Positions 45,018 through 52,829 of a stretch of DNA of 64,000 bases are shown here, one piece after another. The stretch spans positions 1,988,773 to 2,052,772 of the forward strand of contig NZ_KB976986.1 of assembly GCF_000399665.1 (NCBI RefSeq), in the 5' to 3' direction. The position numbers and the translations under genes are program-made. The notes beneath the pieces were generated by a model, which was not told where the DNA came from, did no database searches, and saw only the letters and a list, made by a program, of their open reading frames with translations. Numbering within the stretch: position 1 is the stretch's first letter; each line of letters begins with the position of its first letter. Source of the stretch: Acinetobacter calcoaceticus ANC 3811 (GTDB lineage Bacteria; Pseudomonadota; Gammaproteobacteria; Pseudomonadales; Moraxellaceae).

Positions 45018-45947
45018 TTAAACAGGCTTCACCTGACGGCGGGTTGTGTCATCAAGACCACCCTCAATCGCCCACTCGGTGAAAAGCTCTAGACGATGTT
45101 CTTCCACACGTGGCTGCCATTCTTCTGTCAAATAATCATCGTTGGTGTAATATTCAAATGCACCGCCCAATGGTGAGTTGACGTACCAGAAATAAGCAGA
45201 AGAAATTGGATGACGTCCCGGCCCAATAAAAGTTGACCATTCAGAACGATTCATGTTTAAACCACCCCCAATCACCTCGTGGATATCACGTACGACAAAA
45301 GCAACATGATTTAGGCCAGCAGGTTTATTTGGAACACTGAGTAGGAATAAATCATGGTGATAACCTTTACCGCGGCAACGTAAGAATGCACCACGATTTT
45401 TGTAGGCATCAGACAAATGAAAGCCTACTTTTTCAATATAGAAATTTTCAGTTGCTGCTAAATCTGGTGTGAAGAACACGACATGTCCAATCGCAACAGG
45501 TTGACCTTTTTCATATACAGGACTTGCCGCATTCACACGTTGAATATTGCCGTATTGGTTAATGCCTTCCGTTTTAAGTTCTTGAACATCTTTCACAAAA
45601 CTTTGTTCAAAACGAATAGTCATGCCATTTGGATCAAGGCACTGAACTGTATTTTCAGAACGCTTAAAACCATTTACATCGGCTAGGCGGCCTGCCAAGT
45701 CTTCAAGGTCTTGAGCATGATCAACACCCCACGTGACTTCACGTAAAGTTGAACCTTGTTCAATCGCAGGTGGTAGACGGTCATCATCACAATTAAATAG
45801 ATAAATCTTGCTACCGTTTTGAGTCTGATATAAATCAGCGCCTTCAATATCAGAAGCACTTTGGTTTAAACCAAAATCTGCTAAAAACTTGTTTGAAGCG
45901 GCTCTATCTTCAACTCCAAACTTTAAAATCTCGATCCCTGTAATCAT
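45018..45947 (-). CDS. Extradiol-type ring-cleavage dioxygenase (VOC superfamily)
   Basis: A 309-residue two-domain vicinal-oxygen-chelate protein, the size of catechol 2,3-dioxygenases. The C-terminal domain keeps the iron triad: H155 (AIGHVVFFTPDL), H214 (GLNHVAFVVRD) and E265 (GGAFEYYTND). This argues for an active Fe(II) extradiol dioxygenase that opens a catecholic ring next to the diol. AAGGAG precedes the ATG. It sits directly after the SDR gene and before the ferredoxin reductase gene, as expected for dihydroxylation, rearomatisation and then ring cleavage. The substrate is unknown. Confidence 0.9.
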   Translation of the reverse strand: MITGIEILKFGVEDRAASNKFLADFGLNQSASDIEGADLYQTQNGSKIYLFNCDDDRLPPAIEQGSTLREVTWGVDHAQDLEDLAGRLADVNGFKRSENTVQCLDPNGMTIRFEQSFVKDVQELKTEGINQYGNIQRVNAASPVYEKGQPVAIGHVVFFTPDLAATENFYIEKVGFHLSDAYKNRGAFLRCRGKGYHHDLFLLSVPNKPAGLNHVAFVVRDIHEVIGGGLNMNRSEWSTFIGPGRHPISSAYFWYVNSPLGGAFEYYTNDDYLTEEWQPRVEEHRLELFTEWAIEGGLDDTTRRQVKPV

Positions 45948-45958
45948 TTGACTACTCC

Positions 45959-46723
45959 TTAGTTAAAGACAAAACCGCCATTGACCGGAATATTTTGACC
46001 TGTCACAAAAGAGGACAAATCCGACAGTAGATACAATGCTGTCCCATTTAAATCTTGTGGAAGTTGCTGACGCTGAATCGCTCTTCCGTTGACATATAAA
46101 TCATGACGTTCCTGCGGTACATATTCAGTTGCTTCAACTAAAGTCAGACCCGGAGACAATGTGTTGACACAGATATTGAACTGCCCCAACTCTCTTGCCA
46201 TCGAACGTGTCATGGCAAAAATTGCACCTTTACTTGCCACATAAGCCATCAGGTTCGGTGCGCCCCATAACGCAGTATCTGATGCAACATTCACAATCTT
46301 GCCAGCAGCCGACTGCTTTAAGTGTGGAACACATGCCTTACTGATCAGCCATGTGCCTTTTACATTAATATTCATGACCCGATCCCAAAGTTCAGGATCA
46401 TAATCAATCATATTTTTCCCACCTACATTGGTTGCAAGCGCCGCACAGTTCACAAGGCCATCTAGCCCTTTTAACAGCTCAACACTTTTTGCTACCGCAT
46501 TTTCAATAGAGTCTGCATTGGCAAGGTCAACGGTAACAGCATGAACATTCAGTCCTTGTTTTTGCAAAGCTTGCGCTTCTTGTTGCACCAAGTCAGATAA
46601 AATATCTGCCATCACAACTTCAGCACCAGCCTCGGCAATCGCTTGGGCGAAATCTCGCCCTAAACCACGTGCAGCACCAGTCACTAAAACTTTTTTGCCT
46701 TGCAGCAACGCTACATTAGCCAT
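45959..46723 (-). CDS. Short-chain dehydrogenase (possible cis-diol dehydrogenase)
   Basis: A 254-residue classical SDR. TGAARGLGRDFA is the cofactor loop, followed by a catalytic serine in IVNVASDTALWG and Y-x3-K in MAYVASKGAI, and it ends with TGQNIPVNGGFVFN. The catalytic set is complete, unlike the second SDR of this operon. A longer frame begins at 46759 inside the oxygenase gene; I use the ATG at 46723, which has AGGAAG upstream and overlaps the oxygenase stop by 8 bp, indicating translational coupling. Coupling to the oxygenase suggests oxidation of its cis-diol product (inference). Confidence 0.89.
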   Translation of the reverse strand: MANVALLQGKKVLVTGAARGLGRDFAQAIAEAGAEVVMADILSDLVQQEAQALQKQGLNVHAVTVDLANADSIENAVAKSVELLKGLDGLVNCAALATNVGGKNMIDYDPELWDRVMNINVKGTWLISKACVPHLKQSAAGKIVNVASDTALWGAPNLMAYVASKGAIFAMTRSMARELGQFNICVNTLSPGLTLVEATEYVPQERHDLYVNGRAIQRQQLPQDLNGTALYLLSDLSSFVTGQNIPVNGGFVFN

Positions 46724-47783
46724 GAGCTTCTTCCTGCATCTCGATACGGTTTGATGCATTTAGTGCAGCAATTTTCTTTAATTGCTTCTCAGCTTCTTTC
46801 TTCATTAAACGGCGTAAACGTGCAAGACCCACATCGTGTTGATATAAGAATTCTTTTTCACGAGCATTTGGTGCAAGGTTTTCTAAAATAATGCGGTCTT
46901 GTTCCAACACATCCCAATGCAACTGTTCTAAGTGATTGCGATATAAGAAACGCCATACATTACGTTGCCAGCCACTTACTTTACGGCAGCGCCAGAAAAA
47001 TACACGGGTATTGTTGGCATCAATTGGCGTTGCATAACCTACAATCCAAAATTCGCCACCTGGACCAAATTGCTTACGATACGGAATTGAAAGACGTAAC
47101 CAACTTGCACCTGTAGAGCCATATTCAACCCAGTCGAAGTTCACACCCGTTTGGCCTTCTTTTTCAAAAACAAAACCATTATCGGTTGTACGATGCTTCA
47201 TCTCTGCGGTACGTTCACCATCTGCCATCGAGTGCGATGTCGCGTGTAAATATGTACCGTGCATTGGGTCCATCACGTTATCAATCGCATATTGATGGTT
47301 TACTTTCCAGTCGGCTTGGCAAAGGAACGCACTCCACTCTTCGCTTGCAAGTTGTTCTGGGAACTCAAGTGGTTTTGGCTGTTCATTTGCGTCGATACCA
47401 AACCAAATAAAAATTGCGCCATGCTGTTCACTAACTGGATAGCTTTTTAAGCATTTGGTTCCTGTCATTGGACATTCGTGAACGGCTGGTACATCTGCAA
47501 CCACACCATCAGCACGAACTTCAACACCGTGATACCAACAAGCAACTCGATCACCTAAGTTCCAGCCTAATGAAAGACGAGCACCACGGTGCGGACAGCG
47601 GTCTTCAAGTGCGTGTACCTGACCTTCGGCATCACGCCAAACCACAATGTTTTCACCCAAACGGGTAATTCCGACCGGATTGGCAGCCACTTCCCAACTT
47701 GCTAAAACCGGATGCCATTGATCACGTAAACCGAGTTCTAAATATTCTTCAGCGCTTTGTGAAGCTGATACGATTGCGTTCAT
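46716..47783 (-). CDS. Rieske non-heme iron oxygenase, alpha subunit
   Basis: A 355-residue ring-hydroxylating or demethylating oxygenase. The Rieske [2Fe-2S] ligands are C63-x-H65 and C82-x2-H85 (RCPHRGARLSLGW to ACWYHGVEV). The mononuclear iron motif is D168-N-V-M-D-P-M-H175-G-T-Y-L-H180. The length and the lysine-rich tail resemble the VanA/PobA-type (alpha-only) group. No beta-subunit gene follows. Electron partners are encoded in the same operon (Rieske ferredoxin and FAD reductase), making a three-component system. The stop overlaps the next SDR gene. The substrate is unknown. Confidence 0.93.
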   Translation of the reverse strand: MNAIVSASQSAEEYLELGLRDQWHPVLASWEVAANPVGITRLGENIVVWRDAEGQVHALEDRCPHRGARLSLGWNLGDRVACWYHGVEVRADGVVADVPAVHECPMTGTKCLKSYPVSEQHGAIFIWFGIDANEQPKPLEFPEQLASEEWSAFLCQADWKVNHQYAIDNVMDPMHGTYLHATSHSMADGERTAEMKHRTTDNGFVFEKEGQTGVNFDWVEYGSTGASWLRLSIPYRKQFGPGGEFWIVGYATPIDANNTRVFFWRCRKVSGWQRNVWRFLYRNHLEQLHWDVLEQDRIILENLAPNAREKEFLYQHDVGLARLRRLMKKEAEKQLKKIAALNASNRIEMQEEAHG

Positions 47784-47799
47784 TTTATTCTTCCTTGAA

Positions 47800-48099
47800 T
47801 TAATAACCTAAACGTTGCATTTCTTCTGTAAAGCTCGCAGAAGTCCATTCATCACCAGATTCACAGCGGAAACCCTGCTGATTAAGTGCAGAAACAACGT
47901 CATCTAATGCTGTTGCGCCCGCAGAAAATGCTTGAATCAAGTTCTTTACAAAATCTTGTTCGTAGACGGTTGGTTCTTTATAACGTGTTTGCCAAACCAA
48001 CAATTCAGATTGACCAGGAATTTGAATATTGTTGATGCCTGCATCGGTTGCCGGCGTTGCATGAATCCAGCTTGCCAACTTTTCATTAAATGTCTTCAT
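47800..48099 (-). CDS. Small conserved protein (recombinase-like HTH family) of the catabolic operon
   Basis: A 99-residue soluble protein. The second half, ALDDVVSALNQQGFRCESGDEWTSASFTEEMQRLG, resembles the helix-turn-helix segment of resolvase-associated recombinase domains, in which a pattern of this kind (NxxGxxxxxGxxWT) is common. A short N-terminal stretch ending IPGQSELLVWQTRYKEPT precedes it. It is too small to be a recombinase. It is the second gene of the catabolic operon, between the ferredoxin and oxygenase genes, with AAGGAAG before its ATG. A structural or regulatory role is possible; I cannot assign one. Confidence 0.75.
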   Translation of the reverse strand: MKTFNEKLASWIHATPATDAGINNIQIPGQSELLVWQTRYKEPTVYEQDFVKNLIQAFSAGATALDDVVSALNQQGFRCESGDEWTSASFTEEMQRLGY

Positions 48100-48126
48100 T
48101 GTTCTGCTTCCTTGTACCTGTGAGGA

Positions 48127-48432
48127 CTAGAGTTGAATTTGAATATCTTGTCCTTCAACACGAACTGGGTACGTACATAGGTTTCTACATCCCGGTCCAC
48201 TTTTTAGCTCACCTGTCTGAATGTCAAAAATTGCTTCGTGCAATGGGCATTCGACAGTTTGATCTTCGATAAATCCTTCGGTTAATAAGGCATATGCATG
48301 AGGGCAAACATTTTCAATCGCAAAGTAATTTTCATCGACGAAAAATACGCCAATTTTCTTCCCTTCAATTTCGATGGCTTTCGGCTCATCTTCGCTAACG
48401 TCACCCTGCTGACAAATTGAGATCCAACTCAT
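48127..48432 (-). CDS. Rieske-type ferredoxin
   Basis: A 101-residue [2Fe-2S] Rieske ferredoxin with C43-x-H45 (VCPHAYALLTEG) and C62-x2-H65 (ECPLHEAIFDIQTG), the electron carrier between the operon's FAD reductase and oxygenase. It begins MSWISICQQG at the ATG at 48432, which has AGGA 8 nt upstream; an in-frame ATG at 48447 is too close to any ribosome-binding site. First gene of the catabolic operon, preceded by two palindromes near its start and an IclR regulator gene on the other strand. Confidence 0.92.
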   Translation of the reverse strand: MSWISICQQGDVSEDEPKAIEIEGKKIGVFFVDENYFAIENVCPHAYALLTEGFIEDQTVECPLHEAIFDIQTGELKSGPGCRNLCTYPVRVEGQDIQIQL

Positions 48433-48449
48433 ACCTTGCGTCCTCATTT

Positions 48450-48467
48450 TGTTTTATATACAAAACA
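48450..48467. promoter_or_regulatory. Palindrome ahead of the ferredoxin gene, operator candidate
   Basis: TGTTTT-N6-AAAACA (48450-48467) lies 17 bp before the ATG at 48432. AAAACAT occurs again at 48481-48487. The site overlaps the probable promoter or leader of the catabolic operon and could bind its regulator. Confidence 0.4.
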
Positions 48468-48577
48468 TAATTTGATTTTCAAAACATGAGCTAAGCATAA
48501 TACCCTTGATCATTTTTTGTCAAAGTAAAAATAAATAGATAATTCATTGGTTTAATAAATTTTAAATATTTTGTTAC

Positions 48578-48593
48578 GTTTCAAACAAGAAAC
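48578..48593. promoter_or_regulatory. GTTTC-N6-GAAAC palindrome, IclR operator candidate
   Basis: A perfect 5-bp inverted repeat with 6-bp spacing (48578-48593) lies in the divergent region between the catabolic operon and the iclR-type gene. The size fits an IclR-family dimer site. No binding consensus for this regulator is known to me. Confidence 0.4.
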
Positions 48594-48705
48594 AAAGTTT
48601 TAAATATAAAAATTGTTTTATGTATTTTTAACAATTACAATAGTTCTAAAATAAAGCAGCATGCCCCAAATTGAACCTTGTTTTATTTATAGGAAAACGA
48701 CACGA

Positions 48706-49518
48706 ATGAGCCTAACTATTGAAGAAGATTCGCAAGAATCAGAAACAACAAAAAATGATGATCGATATTTAGTACCCGGCCTTGTACGGGGTTTAGCCAT
48801 CTTGCAAGCATTTAACCAACAAGCACAAGAAATGACGATTACAGAAATCGCTGAAATTTTAGAAGTGAACCGTTCTAGTGCATTTCGTCTAATCTATACA
48901 CTCGAATCTTGTGGCTATTTAAGAAAAGCTTCTCAAAAAACTTATGCACTTGATTCAAAAGTCATGGAATTAGGTTTTAACAGTTTATCTAAACTTTCAT
49001 TGCTCGATTTATCGACGCCTTTAATGAAAGAATTACGTGATCAAACCAAACTTGCCGTGCACCTTTCTATTTTAGAAAGCACACATATTGTCTTTGTAAA
49101 TAATATTCAGTCGATGGGAACCTTCACGAGCAACATTAGCTTAGGTACTCGCTGGCCTGCTCATGCAACCGTGATTGGTCAAATGCTATTGTCTGATTTA
49201 CCTGAAACTGAAGTACGTCAGCGTTACCGTAACTTTGATGATTGGGATAGTTTTTCTGAACTAACTCCAACCAATTTAAAAACCTTATTGCAAAGATTAG
49301 TTTATGTAAAAACACAAAAAATGATGGTGAGCTGGGGTCATTATAATCATGATATGGCAGCCTGTGCGGCACCTATCTTTAAACAGTCAAATGGCAAAAT
49401 GGTGGCGGTTATCTCTGTGAGTTGCCCAATTACAACTTATGATGAAAGAACGTTTAAAGAAGATATCGCAAGCCTAGTCGTTGAAACAGCAAACAAAATT
49501 TCAAAATTTATTTATTAA
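48706..49518 (+). CDS. IclR-family transcriptional regulator of the catabolic cluster
   Basis: A 270-residue IclR-type regulator. The N-terminal winged helix reads VPGLVRGLAILQAFNQ, then MTITEIAEILEVNRSSAFRLIYTLESCGYL. The C-terminal IclR effector domain contains VFVNNIQSMGTF and the late CAAPIFKQSNGKMVAVISVSCP. I choose the ATG at 48706, which has AGGA upstream. The frame begins at 48661, where no ribosome-binding site is seen. It is divergent from the 14-gene catabolic operon, and this class usually responds to a pathway intermediate. A terminator follows immediately. Confidence 0.88.
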   Translation: MSLTIEEDSQESETTKNDDRYLVPGLVRGLAILQAFNQQAQEMTITEIAEILEVNRSSAFRLIYTLESCGYLRKASQKTYALDSKVMELGFNSLSKLSLLDLSTPLMKELRDQTKLAVHLSILESTHIVFVNNIQSMGTFTSNISLGTRWPAHATVIGQMLLSDLPETEVRQRYRNFDDWDSFSELTPTNLKTLLQRLVYVKTQKMMVSWGHYNHDMAACAAPIFKQSNGKMVAVISVSCPITTYDERTFKEDIASLVVETANKISKFIY

Positions 49519-49548
49519 AAAAAGCGACGTTAAGTCGCTTTTTTTTGC
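49517..49548 (+). terminator. Intrinsic terminator of the iclR-type gene
   Basis: AAAAAAAGCGAC (49517-49528) and GTCGCTTTTTTT (49534-49545) pair over 12 bp with a 5-nt loop and a U tract. The stem starts at the stop codon. Confidence 0.85.
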
Positions 49549-49564
49549 AATTTTACTTCACAAA

Positions 49565-49864
49565 TTAAAAATTACGCTTAAATACGTTCCCATTCATATC
49601 TTGAAAAATAAGTGCCGAATGGTTTTCTTTAATATCAAACTTTAAATACTGCTGTTTAAATTGTACAACAGCATAAAACTCTTCAGCACCGTCATCTAAG
49701 CCAGTGGCAGAAATCTGGCTGCCTTGTGGGAAATCTTTGAGCCACGCGACATTATAAAAATCTGACACTGAACTAAATTCACAATACTGTTTTGGCTCTG
49801 CCATTATTTTTGCAGCAATCAGATCAAACTGTTGTTGTTTATAAACATCTAAGCTCAACAACAT
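49565..49864 (-). CDS. Hypothetical protein (99 aa) cotranscribed with pnuC
   Basis: A small soluble protein with no family I recognise. It has alternating beta-like stretches (EEFYAVVQFKQQYLKFDIKE, HSALIFQDMNGNVFKRNF). No signal peptide. GGAGAG precedes the ATG at 49864; an in-frame GTG lies two codons earlier. It starts 14 bp after pnuC ends, so the two form an operon. A role in NAD-precursor uptake is suggested only by position. Confidence 0.7.
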   Translation of the reverse strand: MLLSLDVYKQQQFDLIAAKIMAEPKQYCEFSSVSDFYNVAWLKDFPQGSQISATGLDDGAEEFYAVVQFKQQYLKFDIKENHSALIFQDMNGNVFKRNF

Positions 49865-49878
49865 GATCACTCTCCAAA

Positions 49879-50460
49879 TTAAAGCTGGTTAGAGGCTAAA
49901 AGCTGTTTCTTTTTAACCTTTTCCCATTGATACCAACCATAAGCTGCCATCAAAACAAATGCTGCATATAAAGCAGCTGTTAAAAATAAATCTTTATAGA
50001 TAAACATGCCCACATAAATAATATCGACAAATACCCAAAGTACCCAAGTCGCAATATGCTTACGACTGGTCCAATAGGTTGCCAGCAAGCTAAATGCTGC
50101 AAGCTGTGAGTCGAGCATCGGTACTGCTGCATCAGTAAAGTTTTTAAGAATTAAACCAAACAGTAAGCCACCTACCGCAGCAATAATCATTTGGATGATA
50201 GCCGTTTGAAATGCAATAGGTTCAATTCGAATGTCGTGATCTTGCTGCTTTCCTTTAAACCAATAGTAAAAGCCATAAAAATTTACGACCATAAAAAAGA
50301 ACTGCAAAATCGTCTCGCCATATAGCTTAAATTCGTAAAACAAATAGGCATATAAAACAAAGGCAAAGAAATTAAACAACCAACACCACATGTTACGGAT
50401 GACAGTTAATCCGACTCCAATGAGACTAATTAAGACCGCAAAGATTTCTAGAGGTGACAT
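49879..50460 (-). CDS. pnuC: Nicotinamide riboside transporter PnuC
   Basis: Inner-membrane facilitator for nicotinamide riboside, an NAD precursor. 193 residues, about seven hydrophobic segments. Family signatures are RNMWCWLFNFFAFVLYAYLFYE, FFFMVVNFYGFYYWFKGKQQ and, near the C-terminus, TSRKHIATWVLWVFVDIIYVGMFIYKDLFLTAALY. The WxxW and NxYG patterns are those of PnuC rather than of the thiamine transporter PnuT, though the latter is not fully excluded. First gene of a two-gene minus-strand unit. Confidence 0.9.
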   Translation of the reverse strand: MSPLEIFAVLISLIGVGLTVIRNMWCWLFNFFAFVLYAYLFYEFKLYGETILQFFFMVVNFYGFYYWFKGKQQDHDIRIEPIAFQTAIIQMIIAAVGGLLFGLILKNFTDAAVPMLDSQLAAFSLLATYWTSRKHIATWVLWVFVDIIYVGMFIYKDLFLTAALYAAFVLMAAYGWYQWEKVKKKQLLASNQL

Positions 50461-50574
50461 AAAACAGCTGCTTATTGAGATCCATTTGACAGGGTATTAT
50501 GAGAAAAATATGAAGCTAAGCAAACTACTAATTTAAAGTAATCAAAAAAACCATGTCTCATGCTTGAATCTAAT

Positions 50575-50602
50575 TTGTACTTTTTCATTTATATGTTATA
50601 AA
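50575..50602 (+). promoter_or_regulatory. Candidate sigma-70 promoter of the orphan unit
   Basis: TTGTAC (50575-50580) and TATAAA (50597-50602) are separated by 16 bp, giving four and five consensus matches. Transcription would start near 50609 and run to the terminator at 50796-50823. Confidence 0.5.
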
Positions 50603-50603
50603 A

Positions 50604-50823
50604 ATATCATCTATATTTTTAATATACTTATCATGTTTTTATCTAAAGCCCATTGTTGTCTAGCGCGTCAATCATACGCCCCAGAGATTAAGTTCGATGT
50701 GGTCAATTGGCGACGTCCTTATTTCAGACAATTTGGCGCTTTGGATACGAAAATCGAGATATTTAATTTGTAATATATTCCCTGATTTTCATCACAAGCC
50801 GCCATAAAACGCGGCTTTTTTTT
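50604..50823 (+). ncRNA. Orphan transcription unit: small RNA, leader RNA or 46-aa peptide gene
   Basis: The stretch between a reasonable promoter and a strong terminator is less AT-rich than its flanks. It includes a 46-codon frame from the ATG at 50633 to 50773 (MFLSKAHCCLARQS start) without a ribosome-binding site. TTGTCT (50656-50661) can pair with AGACAA (50726-50731), and AGCGC (50662-50666) with GCGCT (50736-50740). This crossing order would make a pseudoknot. The terminator ends 44 bp before an EamA transporter gene on the same strand, so the unit may be a separate small RNA or a regulatory leader of that gene. The type is an inference. Confidence 0.4.
50796..50823 (+). terminator. 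Intrinsic terminator of the orphan unit
   Basis: AAGCCGC (50796-50802) and GCGGCTT (50811-50817) form a 7-bp GC-rich stem around an 8-nt loop, followed by a run of T residues. No annotated plus-strand gene precedes it, so it marks an extra transcript or an attenuator. Confidence 0.75.
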
Positions 50824-50867
50824 ATGCCCTTTTAAAACACTAAAGAACAAACTTTCTGGAGCTTTCT

Positions 50868-51812
50868 ATGAAGCCATTATTTGAACAACAGAATATATCC
50901 ACCCCGCAGATTCAGCCGGCTGTAGCGCCATCTTTAGCTCCGACTCGCATTGCTACAGCCGGCCAATTTATTGCTGTCGTCATTATTTGGTCGCTTACTC
51001 CACTCGCGGCCGTCTGGACAGTACAAGAAATTCACTGGGCATGGGGATTATTTATTCGATTCAGTTTGGCAATTCCAATCGCCTTGCTGTGTCTAAAATT
51101 TTTTCGTTTAAAGCTCATTTTTAGTAAAAAAGCTATTTTAAGTTACTGTGCTGGAGCCATTGGCTTATTTGGCTCTATGGCGTTTTGCTACATGGGTGCA
51201 GATAAAGTCCCCTCTGCCATTATTTCAATTATTTATGGCACCTCTCCGTTAGTGTCCGGACTCATTAGCTCCTTTTTATTAGGACGTGAACGGTTTTCAG
51301 TATGGCAATGGCTTGGACTCGGTATTGCTCTTGTCGGGATGAGCTTTACTTTAGGTCTGTCTTCATCAGGTTTTCAGCTCAACCGCGTCGGTATTATGTT
51401 AGAACTGATTGCGATGCTGTTTTATGTCTTGTCGACGTTTGCCGTGAAATCTGTCGGAGCCCATATTCCGCCCATTACACAAATGACAGGTGCTACCCTT
51501 GTCTCATGGGTCGGTTATGTATGTTTGTTACCTTTCTTTTGGTCACATCTTCCCACTGAATTTCAAAGCCTGAAAATTTCGCTAGCAGTATTCTACAGCG
51601 CGGTCTTTTCCTCTGTACTTGCCATGATTTTTTATTATCAACTCATCAAGATACTACAACCGACGACTGTGCTACTTATTACTATTATCACCCCCGTCTT
51701 AGCTACATTTTGGGGGACATGGTTTAATCATGAACAGCTCAGTTCACATCTTATTTTAGGTCTAACCTTATTATGCCTAGGGTTATTGATGTATTCACGC
51801 CGTCCAACATAA
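50868..51812 (+). CDS. EamA/DMT-family transporter
   Basis: A 314-residue inner-membrane protein with ten hydrophobic segments made of two EamA repeats (IAVVIIWSLTPLAAVWTVQE and LGLGIALVGMSFTLGLSS; TLLLITIITPVLATFWGTWF in the second). A hydrophilic Pro/Gln/Ala-rich tail of about 30 residues precedes the first helix. Members export metabolites such as amino acids; the substrate is unknown. GGAG precedes the ATG. An intrinsic terminator lies only 44 bp upstream of the start, so expression could be controlled by attenuation. Confidence 0.88.
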   Translation: MKPLFEQQNISTPQIQPAVAPSLAPTRIATAGQFIAVVIIWSLTPLAAVWTVQEIHWAWGLFIRFSLAIPIALLCLKFFRLKLIFSKKAILSYCAGAIGLFGSMAFCYMGADKVPSAIISIIYGTSPLVSGLISSFLLGRERFSVWQWLGLGIALVGMSFTLGLSSSGFQLNRVGIMLELIAMLFYVLSTFAVKSVGAHIPPITQMTGATLVSWVGYVCLLPFFWSHLPTEFQSLKISLAVFYSAVFSSVLAMIFYYQLIKILQPTTVLLITIITPVLATFWGTWFNHEQLSSHLILGLTLLCLGLLMYSRRPT

Positions 51813-51945
51813 TATTTATAACCTGATTGAGAACACTCATCAGGTTATTCTCCCCCTCATCTTTACATTAACCTTAATAATAAAAACTTAGTTTTCTTTT
51901 AATCGCCCTTCTATTTTTGTTTACGGAATAGTCAACAAATTGTAT

Positions 51946-51974
51946 TTGACACTTTTTAAACGATCGTTTAAAAA
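51946..51974 (+). promoter_or_regulatory. Promoter and TetR operator of the crotonase/hydrolase/tetR operon
   Basis: A perfect -35 box TTGACA (51946-51951) is followed by a perfect 22-bp palindrome (51953-51974; core TTTAAACGATCGTTTAAA) filling the spacer and the -10 region. Such a site, 32 bp before the first gene of an operon that ends in a tetR-type gene, fits autorepression by that TetR protein. Confidence 0.75.
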
Positions 51975-52006
51975 CTTATTAAAAATAAACAAAGGACATC
52001 GGAAAA

Positions 52007-52795
52007 ATGTCAAATCAAGAAGGAAAAGTCAGCCGTGAAACCCGCGGACATATTTTTTTAATTGGTCTAGATCGGGCAGCAAAACGTAATGCCTTTGATA
52101 GCCACTTGATTAAAGATTTATCACTAGCACTTACCGAATATGAAAATAATGATGCTCTTCGCTGTGCAATTATCTTTGCTCATGGTGACCATTTTACGGC
52201 CGGATTAGATCTAGTTGAGTTACAACCCAAGCTCGCTACAGGTGTTTTTGATTTTAGTGATGAAGAAGTTAACCCTTGGGGTACAGTTGGGCGAAAACTG
52301 AGTAAACCTTTAATTGTTACGGTACAGGGTTATTGCTACACCGCTGGTATCGAACTATTTCTGAATGCAGACATTGCTTTAGCAAGTGAAAATACTCAGT
52401 TTGCACAGATGGAAGTTCAACGCGGCATCTTACCTTTTGGTGGAGCTACTGCGCGCTTTACTCAAGCCGCAGGTTGGGCCAAAGCCATGCGCTATTTGTT
52501 AACAGGCGACAGCTTCGATGCTAAAGCAGCTTTTGATATGAACCTGATTACAGAGATATGCCCAGAAGGTACGGAGCTCAACCGTGCAATAGAACTGGCT
52601 GAACATATTGCTCAAGCTGCGCCACTTGCTGTAAAAGCAACCCTCGCCTCTGCCCGTGAAGCTATAAATGAAGGTTATGAAACTGCATTTAGTCAATTAC
52701 AGGGCCATCTCCATCCCCTCTTAAAAACTGAAGATGTTCAAGAAGGTGTTTTTGCCATGGTGCAAAAAAGACCGCCTGTTTTTAAAGGTAAATAA
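52007..52795 (+). CDS. Crotonase/enoyl-CoA hydratase family protein
   Basis: A 262-residue crotonase-fold protein. The oxyanion-hole segments are FAHGDHFTAGLDLVEL and KPLIVTVQGYCYTAGIELFLNADIALAS, and the fold ends normally. It probably acts on an acyl-CoA (hydration, isomerisation or hydrolysis). The usual hydratase glutamates are not evident, so the reaction is uncertain. AAAGGA precedes the ATG at a slightly long distance. First gene of a three-gene operon with an alpha/beta hydrolase and a TetR regulator, controlled by the palindromic promoter upstream. Confidence 0.87.
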   Translation: MSNQEGKVSRETRGHIFLIGLDRAAKRNAFDSHLIKDLSLALTEYENNDALRCAIIFAHGDHFTAGLDLVELQPKLATGVFDFSDEEVNPWGTVGRKLSKPLIVTVQGYCYTAGIELFLNADIALASENTQFAQMEVQRGILPFGGATARFTQAAGWAKAMRYLLTGDSFDAKAAFDMNLITEICPEGTELNRAIELAEHIAQAAPLAVKATLASAREAINEGYETAFSQLQGHLHPLLKTEDVQEGVFAMVQKRPPVFKGK

Positions 52796-52829
52796 AATTC
52801 ATCACGCTAGAAAAATAAAGAGAAAAGCA

